A stretch of DNA of 64,000 nt from Pseudorasbora parva (Eukaryota > Chordata > Actinopteri > Cypriniformes > Gobionidae): contig NC_090185.1 of assembly GCF_024679245.1 (NCBI RefSeq), forward strand, positions 2,028,464 to 2,092,463. Reading direction: 5' to 3'. Positions 22,159 through 34,432 of this stretch are shown one piece after another (within the stretch, counting starts at the first letter, position 1; every line of letters starts with the position of its first letter). A program made the position numbers and the translations under genes. Under the pieces are notes generated by a model. That model saw only the letters and a list, made by a program, of their open reading frames with translations, searched no databases and was not told the origin of the DNA.

Positions 22159-22268
22159 CACATAGAGACGTCCTGCTCTAGTCGTTTTTGCTGCTGCTCC
22201 TGTTCAACTGCAGCCTCTGGGTCTGATTCCGGATCATAGATGTATGGCTGTATCTGATTAAAAGCCAT
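22159..22268 (-). pseudogene. Inward-facing first exon of a second element gene
   Basis: The ATG at 22268 begins MAFNQIQPYIYDPESDPEAA, followed by a Glu/Gln-rich stretch ending near DVSMW. A GT dinucleotide follows at 22158. From memory, fish genomes contain many repeat-borne proteins that start with a similar PYxYDPE motif and are annotated as P2X7-like; I cannot verify this. It faces the THAP exon, and no continuing exon is present. Confidence 0.55.
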
Positions 22269-22560
22269 ATTTTTATTTTGAATAAAGTTTTTTTCCCGCT
22301 GTTAGGGATGACACAGCTTTACGACGCACTCGACTCAACACAATAGCAGCGGCGCGCACACGTCATTATTTAGCTCCGCTCACACGATACGCCCCCACCC
22401 GCTCGGCTTTTTTCGGAAAGACTCGGAACAGCGCATCTTTCTTATATAATTATAAAAAAAATAAAGACTTTTCGGAGATATGCAGGATGCAATGCTACTC
22501 TATAGGTACTCAAGATTGACATGACACTGACTGAAACTGAGTGTTTCACCCCCCCTTTAA

Positions 22561-22953
22561 TGCTGTTGTGGAGAGAGACTCTATTCTTTCCAGTGAAATC
22601 ACGAAACAAAATACACACAGACATGTCCATGCTCTTAATATACAATCATTGGTGAATATCTTTCAATATTAAAAAAACTATAGAGGGCGGATTAAAACCC
22701 GGAACCTTCGAAGCGGTTTACAAAAAATTCTACCACCAGACGATAAAGGATTTTGAGTGCTATCAGCAGATTTATGTATTTATTCACTAATGTGAAGAAT
22801 CTCTGGACTAATATTATATTCCACACAAATTAATGCAAATATTGTTTGCAAATAGTCCCAAAATGATTATTTTCCAACTAGAATTAGACCCAAAATTTCA
22901 TTCACTGTTCTGTTTCTTTATGCTTTATATAAAAAAAAATATTAAAAACATTT
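22561..22953. other. No gene recognised
   Basis: AT-rich unassigned DNA between the Kolobok-type copy and a hairpin repeat. Confidence 0.3.
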
Positions 22954-23073
22954 TCTAGTGACTGATCACATCTAAATTTTTCAGTTAGCCAAATTGAATT
23001 TCTGTTAACTGATGCAATTTAATTCACAGAAATTCAATTTGGCCACAAAATTTAGATGTGATCAGTCACTAGA
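22954..23073. repeat. 120-bp hairpin MITE-like palindrome
   Basis: The 27-base left arm at 22954-22980 (TCTAGTGACTGATCACATCT and on) is the reverse complement of 23047-23073. Inner arms (AAATTGAATTTCTGT and ACAGAAATTCAATTT) also pair, leaving a short loop. A near-perfect fold of this size suggests a foldback MITE. No duplication was identified. Confidence 0.85.
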
Positions 23074-25825
23074 ACATTTTCAATTGGAGACCTGATTTTT
23101 TATTGTATTTTTTCAGTGCATTTCTGTCACGTCAGGCTGTTTCTGTTGTTTTTTTTGCACTTGTCACATGTTCTTTTGTCTCACCACTTGTTTGTCACTA
23201 TCCCAGTCAGCAAATTTCCTTTGGCACTGATCTAAAATCTAATGGCCCTTATGTGGCCCATATGCAACTTTGAGTATTATTTAAAAGTCTTCACTTCCAT
23301 GGTAAATAAAACACTCAACAACAAAACATTATTCACTCATTTACATTTGACAAATGTTTACAGTTACTCGGAAAGCATTTATATTTATATAAATAACATT
23401 CAAAGAGTCTAGACTTAATTTTACACCAAATTTCAAGTGTGTATTATGCTCAACAAGTAATGAGAGCTAAAGTAGAACGGAGGGGAATCACAGTAACTTG
23501 CTAAAGATAACGAACAACAACTTCACAAGAGAATGAAAGTCTGTTCGGGAAAAATCAGTGTTGGAAGTGTGTCGCTGGGATTCGACTGCACCTGCAATAA
23601 AAAGTTACGTTTAAATAATGTTAACAGCAATACAACCTGGAAGCTAGGTCTGCATAATTATGATTAAAATAAATGTTAAATTAAAGGGATAGTCAAAACA
23701 AAAATATAATTCTGTCATCATTTATTTTATATATATATATATGATATGTTGGTAATGATCCTTGGTTTGAGTTCTCATGGTGCACTAGGAGATCATAGGA
23801 GAGGGCTCAGGAGAGGAACGATGGAGAACACGGAACACACACACGCTGGACACAGGAGATCACTGGAGACTTGGGAGAGGACGTTGGAGAAGGGTAAGTA
23901 TCTTCGAGAGAGTCCTTAAGGTAAGCATAAGAGGTTAGTACCTATTGCAAACGAAACCGGACAAATACTGCGCGCGTGTGCGTGACTCTTATGCTGTGGG
24001 TGATCGGGGGTGATGATGGGTTGCAGGTGTGCGTGGTTAACTTTTCAACCTTCATAATATATTTTTTAAGACTCTTGTGATGATAAATCGACTTACAATA
24101 GGTTGAATGACACGTCTGCCATAGCCTGATGGGGTCTGTATCGTTTTTAATCGTACTTTTAAACTTCGGGTTTCGGGTAGTAACCCGAGAACAAAAAGAA
24201 CTACAAAATTCGACTGCTTTACGGCATATACGTCACTTCCACCAACACACACACTTCCTTACATTCGGACGTGCGAGCCCAACTTTGTTCGTCGGATAAT
24301 ATAGTCATGTCTGAAGCAGCACAGACAAATAAGAAAGAAAAGGTTGTTGGAGGAAAGCAATAAGAGGAAACGAAAAAGTGATGTGATTAAAGGCCGGATG
24401 AGGATCAACATGTGACCAGCGTTTGCTCGTCGGCGTGAGCTGAAGGAGGCGTGGCCGACCGATGCTGTCCTGCTTGTTACGGTGAGCTACCACTCAAACA
24501 TTGAACTGAAGTATCATATAGATTCTGGAAAACGCTAACCAATAGACTACTATAATGACGCTGGCTTGTAGACGTGAGCATCGTGATTATTTGGCGTTTG
24601 AAAAAAATAAAACCCACGAAATTATATTCATATGACATGCTGAAGCATAAGCCACTGACTGTACCTGGGATGAAGACATTTCACACGTGCCGCCAGAAGA
24701 ACACCTGCATGTGAACTCCTCTTGCAGTGTTCAGGGGAACTGTTAGTGCTGCACCGACCCGCAGGACGCTTTTATGAAGTTATTTGGCCCGCCCCGCACC
24801 ACTGTATATATTTTTACAACCCGGCCCGCACCTGCGACCATTAAATAGACATACAGGGTCCGCGGGTTATGAGACGACCCGTGCATCACTAGTTCAGGGC
24901 TATCAGGGCTGTCATGTCAACAAATGCGCACGCGATGGCGTCCCCTGATGTAGGATGACAGAGCTTACGACAGTAGTTGAGGAAATTATTTTTTCCCAAC
25001 TGTAGGGGGACCCCGAGAGCAAAAGTCACCAAGTGCTGCTTTAAGCTCATAGACGAGAACAAAAAAAGTCGTTCCCCTCAAAAGATCTCATGGCCACAAC
25101 ACACTCGCATTCCCAAAAGTTACTATATGTCACGGCCGCAACAAAACTAAACCTGGGTGCACACTGTCAGATTTCACTGCATGAAAAGTGGGATTTTCGT
25201 CCCCGTAAACGGCCGGAAATCTCCCTGATTTTCGACAATTAACGTCAGTTTACAGCCTGTGAACGTCGCGTTCGTCTGTGCCACATATTGACGGAAACGA
25301 ACCATGACGTATGTGGAGCTTGCGGAGGCATGCTGGCGCCGGCGCTAATGGCTCTAATTAGCATATGAATAGCAGCTCTGGGCGGCGCCTTGCCGGAATG
25401 GCTTGAATTTCCTCACTCAGTATTGGTTGAAACTACTACATTGAAACAAGAAATATCACTCGTGATTGGTTGGCAGATCTGTTACTATTGGTCAACCTGG
25501 GTAATAAATTAATAAATTTAAACCCCCAAATTATAATAATTTTACACACATATATATATAAAATTATGATTTGCATATTATTTTTTAATTGTAAATATTC
25601 ATATTCATGTGATATGCTATTATGTTTTATATTCATGTCATTGTTATCCTATGGACTACGCTATTATAACCATCAAGGACATTCATTTATTGAGGAAAGG
25701 AAAATATGCCAGGGACGTGCAGTTTATTCAAAGAAAGAGCTTTATTAGAACAAACACACAACCAAATGCAAAACGTTTGAGATCTGCCCACACAACAATA
25801 GGAAGCTCACGAGAAGCCCAAAATC

Positions 25826-26740
25826 CTACAGCACCATGAAGTCTCTGTTTTCCGCTTCAGAGCTGTAGGTAACTAGCGCCATTCTGTCTGTTTTAAGTCC
25901 ATTTTTCAGACGTCTGTCGTGCGTTGCCCTGTTCTTTGGAGTCGCCTCTAATCTCGATTGCAGCGTGGCACAGAGCTCGGCGAGCTCCTGGCTGGTCGAA
26001 CAGTCCATCCAGACACCGCGCGAACGATGCCGTCTTCCTCATCAGACATCAGGTCTATGGTAGCGCACTTCCAAAGGCCCACCTCATCCTCAGCTAACAC
26101 ACTCTTTCTTGCTTGTAGCAGCTGTAAAAACAAACAATAAAGACAATCAGTATTGCGCGATGTACTGTGTAAAATGCACCTGAAAAATAGTCACACTGAC
26201 CAAAAACGGATCTAATCTAATAAATCTTACCCTCTTTCTTCTCAATCGACTCCGAGCTGAACTCTTCACAGCTTCTGCGTGCGATGCAAGAACTGGATGT
26301 TTGTACCTGAAGCTCCTGCGTACTGTCTCTGTCTTACATGCAGCTGGAAAACAATTAAATGAGTGTTATGACGAAGTTGTGAAGACGGCGTACTGCTTCC
26401 TGTAAAATGACCAGAAAAAGAAAACACTTTTATAAAACAAGGCTAATTTCAGCTTGTGCTACTTAAAAAGCTTTACTTTAGGTTACTTTAGCTTAGATAA
26501 CAGTCTTACCGCAATCTTAGGACTGGTCTTCTCTTAGGCACTCGTCTTCTCTTCTTAAAGTTAGTATCTTCCACACAGTTTTTCGACTCCAAAGCAAGCA
26601 ACCTATCGTCTATGGACAGCAACCTGGAGATTACTGAAGTTAACTGTTTGTTAAAATCGGCAGCAAGCTGACGAGATAGCCCAATGATTGCATTCAGCTG
26701 TTTCTTCCCGCCGGTGTTACGGATCAACTGGGGATCATGT
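25826..26740 (-). pseudogene. Three-exon transposon-borne gene, C14orf93-like
   Basis: Exon A (about 26740-26510) reads NTGGKKQLNAIIGLSRQLAA and LLSIDDRLLALESKN and ends at donor GTAAGA. Exon B (26343-26231) lies between acceptor TTTTCCAG and donor GTAAGA and reads TVRRSFRYKHPVLASHAEAV. Exon C (from 26121 after TTTTTACAG) reads LLQARKSVLAEDEVGLWKC, SDEEDGIVRAVSGW and, after a frame change near 26000, SQELAELCATLQSRLEATP. From memory the last motifs resemble fish proteins annotated as C14orf93-like, many of them repeat-borne. The frameshift suggests this copy is dead. Role unknown; coiled-coil-like exon A and basic exon B hint at DNA association. Confidence 0.6.
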
Positions 26741-27124
26741 TATCTGGGGACGGGCGCGTGCACGCAGCTAGTTTTACCTGGATTTACAGCAGATTTTAGA
26801 CGAGGACAGATTCGTCACAGCGGATTTTCCACTGAACAGATTTAAAACGCTTTCCGCATTATTGGTAAATGTTTGCATAATATCAGTCTCTGTGTTTTCC
26901 TCTGTCGCTGCTTTGCTGTATGTTTCAAACGCAGTTTAAGGGAATTTTTAATGTGGTTTCATTTCACAACACAGACCACGCCCACATTTTGTTACATTCT
27001 TTTCGATGAAAGTCGTATCCAATGACAATTACATTCAATAAATTACATTGTGTCGTATTAGTATCGGAATTTTCATTTTATTTTTAATAACTATTGTTTT
27101 TGTAATTTGCTTAGGGTATTTTTT

Positions 27125-27225
<101 letters not shown>

Positions 27226-28983
27226 TAACTAAAATAACTCATAGCCTGTCATATTACCTTTCTCATATTAGCCTATTATATTCTATTATAATCTATTATA
27301 TTGCCCACCTGCACATCCCAGCTGATATACAAGATTTGGGGGGTCATTCTGCATTTGAAAGTTTGAAAGGGTTTTAAATCTTCTAAATAAAGTAAAATGA
27401 TTCAAAATCAAGTAATTTATATATGCCAAAATCAACTTTAAACATATACAATGTAATTTCCAAACAGCAAAATTGTGGCCAGTGAAAATGCTGAGTGACT
27501 AGTAACTTTGGAAAACCACTAGACACGGTGGCCGGTGAGCAAGTTAATGTCAACCCCTGTATGTATATATGTGTATAATGATTGGTCAAAGTTGCGGTGA
27601 TTGGTCAAAATTGCGAGTCGCACTGAATTCATGGGGACTGATTGCAAATGACACACAATAAATAATCTAGAATACTTTCATCAAATATATAAATTCAAGC
27701 TTAAGTTTAAGATTTTACAATTAGGCTATACTGAGCCTGATCTATCTAAGAGATTTTCTTAGAAGGAAGTTAATACCTTTTAAATGTCACATGGGTTAAA
27801 ACTCCTGCTACCCTGATTTGCATTTGTATAGCTCACAGCATGTTCATTTACATGTTAAAGCCTCCCCTGGAGTTAAGGGAAGGGGGGTCTTGGGGGGGAC
27901 AACTGCCAAGCAAGGCCCACGTCAATTTCTGACAATTCACGGCAGTTTTCGGTGTCGCCTGCAAACTGCCGTGTACAGTCGTAAACCTGATCTTCCACGA
28001 CAATCTACAGTGCCGCTTACTGACGAAAATCCCACTTTTCATGCAGTGTTTATTATTATAGTCCTTCACGATTGTTCCTTGTCAGTCTGTACAAACATAT
28101 TCAGTGCTGTAATGTCACACTGTGAGATCTACATTGCCATTAAATTCAGACTGAACGATAGTCGAGGCGCGTTAAAAGCGGACGAATGTAAGAAAACTTC
28201 CAGAATTTTATATCATCAATCAATGACTCGTTTGGTGACTGTGCTGCGGTGTGAAATGGTAAATACACTCAACTGAGGCTAATTCAACACCCTCCTCAAA
28301 CAAATACATGATGCTGCACAAAATAACCTTAAATAGACTTTGACATGCCAAAACCTCACCTACCTAAAGATAGGCGTGACCGAAAACTCATGAGAGCAGA
28401 TGAGAAAATGGCGCCATAGTATTAGTCAGATTCATTCTGCTAATAGGAGGGAAGATGCAACAATCAGCTGGGCTTAATTTCAGGTGTCCTGTGTTTTTCC
28501 ATGTATAATCCAAAGGTTTACCTCAAGTCTGCCTAAGTCTAGCTCTAACACATATGGCCCTCATGTGTTCATTGTTATCTGGGCCATATACCTCAAAATA
28601 AGTTGTGAACCAAGAGAACATTTCCTGCTGATTTTAAAGTTATGGTAAAACAAATATGGTCACATTCTGGCCCATATCTGTTCAGCCATGCCATATCTGG
28701 GCCATATGTGCCAGATAACACCCACATGTGGCCCAAACATGCTTGCTATCTGGGATTGTTTCCCTCGTTAGTCTAGTTTAGTTCAGCTGTGTCTTGTTGA
28801 AGTTGAAGTTCCTCTTGTGTAGTCATTCCTTGTTCTAGTCTCACGTCTGATTAGTGGTGTTTGGTGTTCTGTTCAGTGGTTCTTAAAATAAAAGCCTATC
28901 TGTTTGGAAGTTCTCATCTCTGCTCCACTACACACGGTGGCAGAAGACTAGAACCCCAAATTGCTAGAACTTAAAATTCTAAG

Positions 28984-29484
28984 ATGGGCATCTTTCTTAA
29001 CCCCAATCTCTCCCGTGTCCCCAGCAAACATCTCTTTGGTGGAGGATTGCTATGGGGGCTTCGGCTAACAGCCGCTCAATGGAGAGATGTGGAGGTATTT
29101 ACTGAGCTTGCTTATCTGCTGGACTGGCCAGATGCTTCATTGAACGCTGTTTTTCTGTTGGATCTGGACAAGGACACTATTCGTTTTCTTGAACCTGCCT
29201 GTTCCTGTTCCGTAGTTGAGACCATCAATTTGATTCTGAGTTTAAATGGTTCTGAGTTCCAGATCGAAGAGGTTCATACGAATAATTGTTTTCCTCGTCT
29301 AGCCCCCTCAGAGAAACATGTGGCCTGGTCAGTCCAACCACAGCCAGTTTCCTCCACCTATCCCTCTAGTGGGTCTTCCTTTGCTAACCTGTCACCCTTT
29401 AAGCCCAGACAGCCGAGGAGGAGGGTCAAGGCTAAGACCTCGATGCCAGCCAAGGGGGCCGCTTCTCTGCCATTCATTACATAA
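28984..29484 (+). CDS. Gag-like ORF of an LTR-type repeat
   Basis: 166 residues from the ATG at 28984, following a putative LTR end near 28932. The middle reads WPDASLNAVFLLDLDKDTI and VVETINLILSLNGSEFQIEE, a helical pattern that resembles the C-terminal capsid part of fish Gypsy Gag proteins. The C-terminus is Pro/Ser-rich and basic (RQPRRRVKAK). No zinc knuckle, protease or reverse transcriptase follows. It may be a short Gag-only product of a non-autonomous element. A hAT MITE interrupts the downstream sequence from 29521. Confidence 0.4.
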   Translation: MGIFLNPNLSRVPSKHLFGGGLLWGLRLTAAQWRDVEVFTELAYLLDWPDASLNAVFLLDLDKDTIRFLEPACSCSVVETINLILSLNGSEFQIEEVHTNNCFPRLAPSEKHVAWSVQPQPVSSTYPSSGSSFANLSPFKPRQPRRRVKAKTSMPAKGAASLPFIT

Positions 29485-29520
29485 TGAAACATAACGGTTT
29501 TACGTTTTTAGGATTGATCC

Positions 29521-29992
29521 TAGCCTGACAAGCCAGACCCTCATCAAGATGTCTGGAAACTCACCATAGACAGCTCAATCCGAGGGGCGGATAAACAGTT
29601 GTCTTTCAAACTCCCTCTGCACGCGATAGGATAGCGCTACAACCAACCAGAGCAACAAAGGTGAAGCAGAACTCGTTGATAGATTAAACATTCGCCGTAT
29701 CCGGTCGGCTAAACTCCGAACACATCTTCCCTTCTTAAGAATGATTTCAGTGCCATTCTTTTCTCAAAGTTGTGGCCAAAGCCGGTTTGAAAGACCGCCA
29801 GCTACTTTGTTTACAAATAGCACGCAACTCCGCCGTCATTATGTTAAGCCCCGCCCACCGACTCTATAGACGATGTGATTGGCCTGACCAGAGTTTGCCT
29901 TTACAGCTCAGAAGGGTATTGAGAGTTGCTAGACGATACTCGCAGCAGATTAGATTTGCTGGCGCTAGGGTGCGTCTAGACTTCTAGGCTAG
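29521..29992. mobile_element. hAT-type MITE, 472 bp
   Basis: Flanked by 8-bp near-duplicates ATTGATCC (29513-29520) and ATTGGTCC (29993-30000). Ends TAGCCTGACAAG and CTTCTAGGCTAG are imperfect inverted repeats. No transposase. Confidence 0.7.
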
Positions 29993-30212
29993 ATTGGTCC
30001 TGGATGTAATGTGAGACTGTTGGTGGTTGCACCAGAGAATAGACCTGGACTATAAATTCCCTGGAGTTCCTCTAGAGGGAGCCCTCTGCCCGTTTGATTG
30101 CTCGATTGATTGTTGTTGTAGTGTGTGATGGTGGAAATGTAGTGCAACAGATGGTGAGTCTGTGCTCTTCGTTTAGTTAATATGTATCAGTTATATCAGT
30201 TCTGTTATATAT

Positions 30213-31126
30213 AATGACTGAAAAAGTTCACGAAGATATAAAGAAAATTAACTGGCTTAAAAATGTCGACCTGGGCAAAGAAATAGATAGGGTTGTGAAC
30301 GAGACTCTACCATGAAACGAGTTAGGAGAATTGCTCGAAAAAATATAAAAAGTAACAGCAAAAAAAAAAAAAGATTGTGGAAAGTTATCAGATAAATATG
30401 AGTACACTATAATAGGAGGAATCACAGCCCACAAAAACGGGAAGAAAGCATGAAGATTTTGACAGAAACTATAGGAAGAAAACAGATCAAACGCTTAAAA
30501 TAGTCGCAAAGCCTATTAGGAAGATTAGATTTTGTAAAAATATTTGATTCCAGGATAAAGTGCTAAAGCTAAAATATTATACAAAGCTACGGCTGGTAAT
30601 AGCTTTAAATGGGAAGATAACCTAGAAATAAATTAAATGTGGCATCATTAATAGGGTATTGAGCTCAGGACGAATTAAATGAAGGAATCCTGATAAAAAC
30701 CTCATAGTCAAAACTGATAACACTCTTGAGGAAATGGAAGTTATATTATATAACAAAGGTTAATTCAAAATCACCAGTAATGTTCATTTCATATGAAAAA
30801 AACAGCAAATCAGAAGAAGAAATAAAATATGTCATCAGTAGATATCTTAGCCAAAATAGAAATAAATCTACTTACAATTAAATCAATAGCTGCAGAAAAA
30901 ATGATAATAGTAGTAGCCAAAAAAAAGGAAGCAGCAAAAGGGGAACAAAGAAATCGATGAATAGATTCGTGCACGTGCGGTGGCTAAGGAAAGCGGGGGG
31001 GGGGGGGGGGCTGTTGAAGGATCTGCATGATAAGCTAAACCATCCTTCTACCACATCTTGCGAAATATTGTCACCAGATGGGCTTGCATGTAAAGAATCT
31101 AAAAACAAACTATCAGAAGATTAAAC
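30213..31126 (+). pseudogene. Decayed retrovirus-like element, 5' part
   Basis: Scattered frames with many stops. Near 31020-31126 the translation shows LHDKLNHPSTTSCEIL, resembling the His-His part of a retroviral integrase zinc domain. It stops at the TTAA insertion at 31127 and continues at 32653. A G-run of 16 lies near 30996. Upstream frames are Lys-rich and may be gag remnants, which I could not confirm. Confidence 0.4.
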
Positions 31127-31420
31127 TTAAAGGGGGGGTGAAACACTCAGTTTCAGTCAGTGTCATGTCAATCTTGAGTACCTATAGAGTAGCATTGCAT
31201 CCTGCATATCTCCGAAAAGTCTTTATTTTTTTAATAATTATATAAGAAAGATGCGCTGTTCCGAGTCTTTCCGAAAAAAGCCGAGCGGGTGGGGGCGTGT
31301 CGTGTGAGCGGAGCTAAATAATGACGTGTGCAGCAGCGCGCTGCTATTGTGTTGAGTCGAGTGCGTCGTAAAGCTGTGTCATCCCAAACAGCGGGAAAAA
31401 ACTTTATTCAAAATAAAAAT

Positions 31421-31530
31421 ATGGCTTTTAATCAGATACAGCCATACATCTATGATCCGGAATCAGACCCAGAGGCTGCAGTTGAACAGGAGCAGCAGCA
31501 AAAACGACTAGAGCAGGACGTCTCTATGTG
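31421..31530 (+). pseudogene. Inward-facing first exon with PESDPE motif
   Basis: ATG at 31421, then NQIQPYIYDPESDPEAAVEQ and a Glu/Gln/Lys-rich run to DVSM. GT at 31531 would be the donor. The protein part is the same as on the minus strand of copy 2 over the compared length. The later hydrophobic frame is probably intronic. No further exon lies in the element. Confidence 0.55.
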
Positions 31531-31995
31531 GTACAAGTTATACACTAACTATATAATATGCTTAGCGGCTTGTGTTATTTACATATTTATACTTGAATTA
31601 TATCGTCGTATTTTTGTCTTTGAAGGTGTACATGTGAGAAGTGCAGTTGTGCACGTGTGTGTGTGTGTTTACGCGTGGTTTGTGTAGACAGTAAGCGGAC
31701 TGGTTTTGCACGGCAGGTTAAGTTAGTGTTTACATAGAAAGACACGGAATAGTAGCGCATTTGAATGAAGAAGCGCGCTTATTTAGTTCAACATATTTCC
31801 CCACTCTTTGTGTATTGTTGTTTGGAGTGCTTTTACAATACACAAACATAAAGTTACACATATAGTGGCCAGCTAAACAAATGTACACGCACTACACATC
31901 GCATGCTCCATTGATCAATTAACTATACGTGATCATGTTTGGGCTACTTGATGAGCATAGGCTAAAACACAGACATTTGAAGCAGTCTAACTCAC

Positions 31996-32260
31996 CGCCC
32001 GCGGTTCTAACGTTGGGACCTTTATCGTTGGGACTGCTCCATCCTTCAGCATTAGGCGATCGGAAAATCCGGCGTCGAGCTGGGCCTTGTTTATGAAACA
32101 GTCGGCACCGAAATGCAGCGAACAGATATAAACATTCGCGCAACTCAGTTGCTGATCCGGAAAAGCAAATTCCATCCACTGTTGCCTTACCGCGGGGTTT
32201 TGGGGAATCTGTGCAGGACTGTCTTGGTCTGGCAACCAAAAACGCACTTTTTGATGTCAT
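31996..32260 (-). pseudogene. THAP zinc-finger first exon, frame-broken
   Basis: The minus strand encodes KKCVFGCQTKTVLHRFPKTP in one frame, then RQQWMEFAFPDQQLSCANVY and ICSLHFGADCF in a frame shifted by one. Together these are the C2CH ligands and the conserved aromatic core of a THAP domain. The donor GTGAGT begins at 31995. The same one-base offset is seen in copy 2, so it predates their spread or arose in a shared source. In this copy the candidate ATG near 32260 is also out of the THAP frame. Confidence 0.7.
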
Positions 32261-32349
32261 TGTTAATTGTGCACATTACCTGTGCAGCGCAGCCTACGAG
32301 CCAGCGCTTTGATGGGCGTAGCCTGTTACTTTCGCTCTCTCCCTCTCTC

Positions 32350-32383
<34 letters not shown>

Positions 32384-32652
32384 CCTCGCTCTCTCTCACG
32401 CTCTTCCGGTAGAATTGTCCGTAAGGCCCATACAAGGAAATTCCGCCCCCATTAACGTCAAAGGGGACGCATGATCGCAAAAAACTTGCCGAAACTTATG
32501 TCTAACCGGAAGTAGTATTTTTGACAAAGAATTACTCCATCAAACGTCCACCTTAACTTTTGAAACTTTGTCTATGTTTAGTATGGGATTCCAAGTCTTT
32601 AACAGTGTAAAAAGATCAGTATGCATGAAACAGCATTTCACCCCCCCTTTAA

Positions 32653-33150
32653 CTTTCCTGATTGTAGGAAGGTAATGACCAGTGTTTATCATGATTTTGG
32701 GAAAATCAAAACTGATAAAGAAAATGTGGAAATCAGTTTAGACTTCGCTGGACCATTGCGTCCTAAAAGAAAGAAAAAAATATGTCTATTTCTTGGTAAT
32801 AGTGGACAATTGCTCGTACTTTGTACAAATATATCCAGTGGTAAATAGCTCAAAGGAATGGATAAAGTACAGAGGTCCACCAGAACGCATTTCTAGGATA
32901 ATGTGCACAACTTAACAGGCCTAGAGGTGGAAAACATTTGTAAAGAACAGGGCTTCACCTTAATTAAAGCAGTTAAGTACAGAACAGCTGAGAATTGTGT
33001 AAAAAGATGCAAAAATTGGTTTATCAAAAATCAAATCTTGGGTGACTGGGATTTACTAATTCCAGAATGCATCCATTTTTTGAATTATAGGGTTTCAAAG
33101 CCTAACCAAATTACTGAACTGACCGACACAAGAAAAAAAACAGTTTAAGG
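32653..33150 (+). pseudogene. Decayed retrovirus-like integrase, 3' part
   Basis: Continues from 31126: PDCRKVMTSVYHDFGKIK (Cys of the zinc domain), then VEISLDFAGPLRPKRKK, where the aspartate is in the position of the first catalytic residue. TGLEVENICKEQGFTLIKAV and later YRTAENCVKR with WFIKNQ look like the region of the second aspartate and the glutamate. Stops and frame changes interrupt it. It looks more like a retrovirus-type integrase than the Gypsy integrases elsewhere here, but the class is uncertain. Confidence 0.5.
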
Positions 33151-34086
33151 TAGGCAAAAAAGTTTATATCTTATTAAAACAAAAACAGGGACGTTTTCGT
33201 GGGGGAACGGGCACTGAAGATAAAGTGGTCGAATTTACTTCAAATACTACAGTTAAACTTAAGGCAAACCAAATTTGGTCAATCAGAAATCTTGTGGGTA
33301 GCAAAGATTAATATTCATTTATTAATTCACAGAGTGACCTTCCAACAGGACATTAAGTGTCCAGGAGAGGGCGCTGTTGTAGTTTGTAAAGATTTTAGGG
33401 ATTCTTTTCTGGTGAAGACGTGGCATGAGGAATGCAGAGAAGGTACTTTTAAAGGCTGTAACATACTCCGCAAGAACAGAGAAAAAGGTTCTCGCTCCTA
33501 GGGCGAGAACAAAATGACGTAATTTGTTCTCGCAGCCCAGGTTTGTGAGTTCTCGACACAATGTCTGAGCAGAACTATTTTCTTGTGGATGTTTAAGAAC
33601 TATGGTGTGCTTGGTCTTGCATTTAAAGTGGCCATGGTTAATCTGGAGGAACGCAGATGATCGGCACCTGCTTTTCTCGTGACGTATGGAATGCACTGGC
33701 CAGAACAAACTTTGCTTTACTCTATACGTCAAAAACCAGCTGTATGAGCCATAATCAGTTTGTATTCTGTTATGTAATTTTGTCCTCTGCCACTAGGGGG
33801 CTGTATGTGCTTTGTGGCTCAGCTGATCTCAGGTCAGCCCGGGTATGTCATTTAACTTGGAGGAAATTCAGAGACAGGTGTTGCTGATTGGGAAGAAAAC
33901 AGTTTTCTACTGGGTCATGTTGTGTCTTACCTTTATGGTGAACAATTGTTGTTTTGGTCATCTATTATGAGTTAAGAAATTGCCTCTGAAATATGTATTG
34001 GAGGAGAATAAACTTGCAAGATAATAGCACGATTACACTCAATAAAATCCACCCTTCGGGGAACTCACCTGCACTATGCTTCCTCC
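33151..34086. other. Possible 3' region/LTR of the decayed retrovirus-like element
   Basis: No gene. It includes an inverted pair GGCGAGAACAAA / TTTGTTCTCGC (33502-33530). Two AATAAA signals near 34007 and 34042 come before CCCTGTCACA, compatible with a degraded LTR. No second LTR was recognised. Confidence 0.3.
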
Positions 34087-34325
34087 CCCTGTCACATTAC
34101 ATTTATAATAATATGCACTTGTAATGTAATGACATTTCTCTTCCAACTAACCCTACCCTTAAACTAACTCACACACACCACCCCTGTCCCCAACCTTACC
34201 CGTATCCCACCTCAATATTAGCAAAACTGTTTTCCAATACAATATGAGCACAATAAGTACATTGTACTTATATTTTAGATGCAAGTACATAGTAGTTAAG
34301 GCCACCTAATATAAAGTGTAACCCT
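34087..34325. repeat. Truncated teleost MITE
   Basis: The right part reads, on the minus strand, ACTTTATATTAGGTGGCCTT and ACTACTATGTACTTGCATCT, which I recognise as the end of a very common fish inverted-repeat MITE. The left part (TTACATTTATAATAATATGC) is shorter than the usual element. Confidence 0.6.
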
Positions 34326-34426
34326 ATATGTATTTCTGGAGAAATGAATGAATTGAAGTGTTAATCTGACCGGTTCTGTCTGAATGGCACAGACATGACC
34401 CTGATAACAAGTGATCAAATATAGCT

Positions 34427-34432
34427 TTTATT
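34427..34432 (-). terminator. Candidate polyadenylation signal for the GIMAP gene
   Basis: AATAAA on the minus strand about 350 bp after the GIMAP stop codon (34781-34779). It is the nearest good match downstream that I noticed. Confidence 0.45.

Larger units (their letters stand above)
21002..22560. mobile_element. TTAA-flanked Kolobok/T2-type element, copy 2
   Basis: Ends TTAAAGGGGGGGTGAAATGC and its reverse complement, with TTAA at 21002-21005 and 22557-22560; 1559 bp. It carries a plus-strand THAP exon near the left end and a minus-strand exon near the right end, both with splice donors pointing inward. An AG-rich tract (about 21250-21340) precedes the THAP exon and an (AC)n tract lies near 22005-22034. 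It is a close inverted relative of 31127-32652. TTAA target use and TTAAAGGRR ends fit T2/Kolobok. Confidence 0.85.
31127..32652. mobile_element. TTAA-flanked Kolobok/T2-type element, copy 3
   Basis: TTAA at 31127-31130 and 32649-32652, ends as in copies 1 and 2, 1526 bp. It is inverted relative to copy 2: the PESDPE exon is on the plus strand at the left and the THAP exon on the minus strand at the right. The CT-rich tract at 32336-32400 corresponds to the AG tract of copy 2. The (GT)n tract (31655-31668) is shorter than in copy 2. It interrupts a retrovirus-like integrase. Confidence 0.87.
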
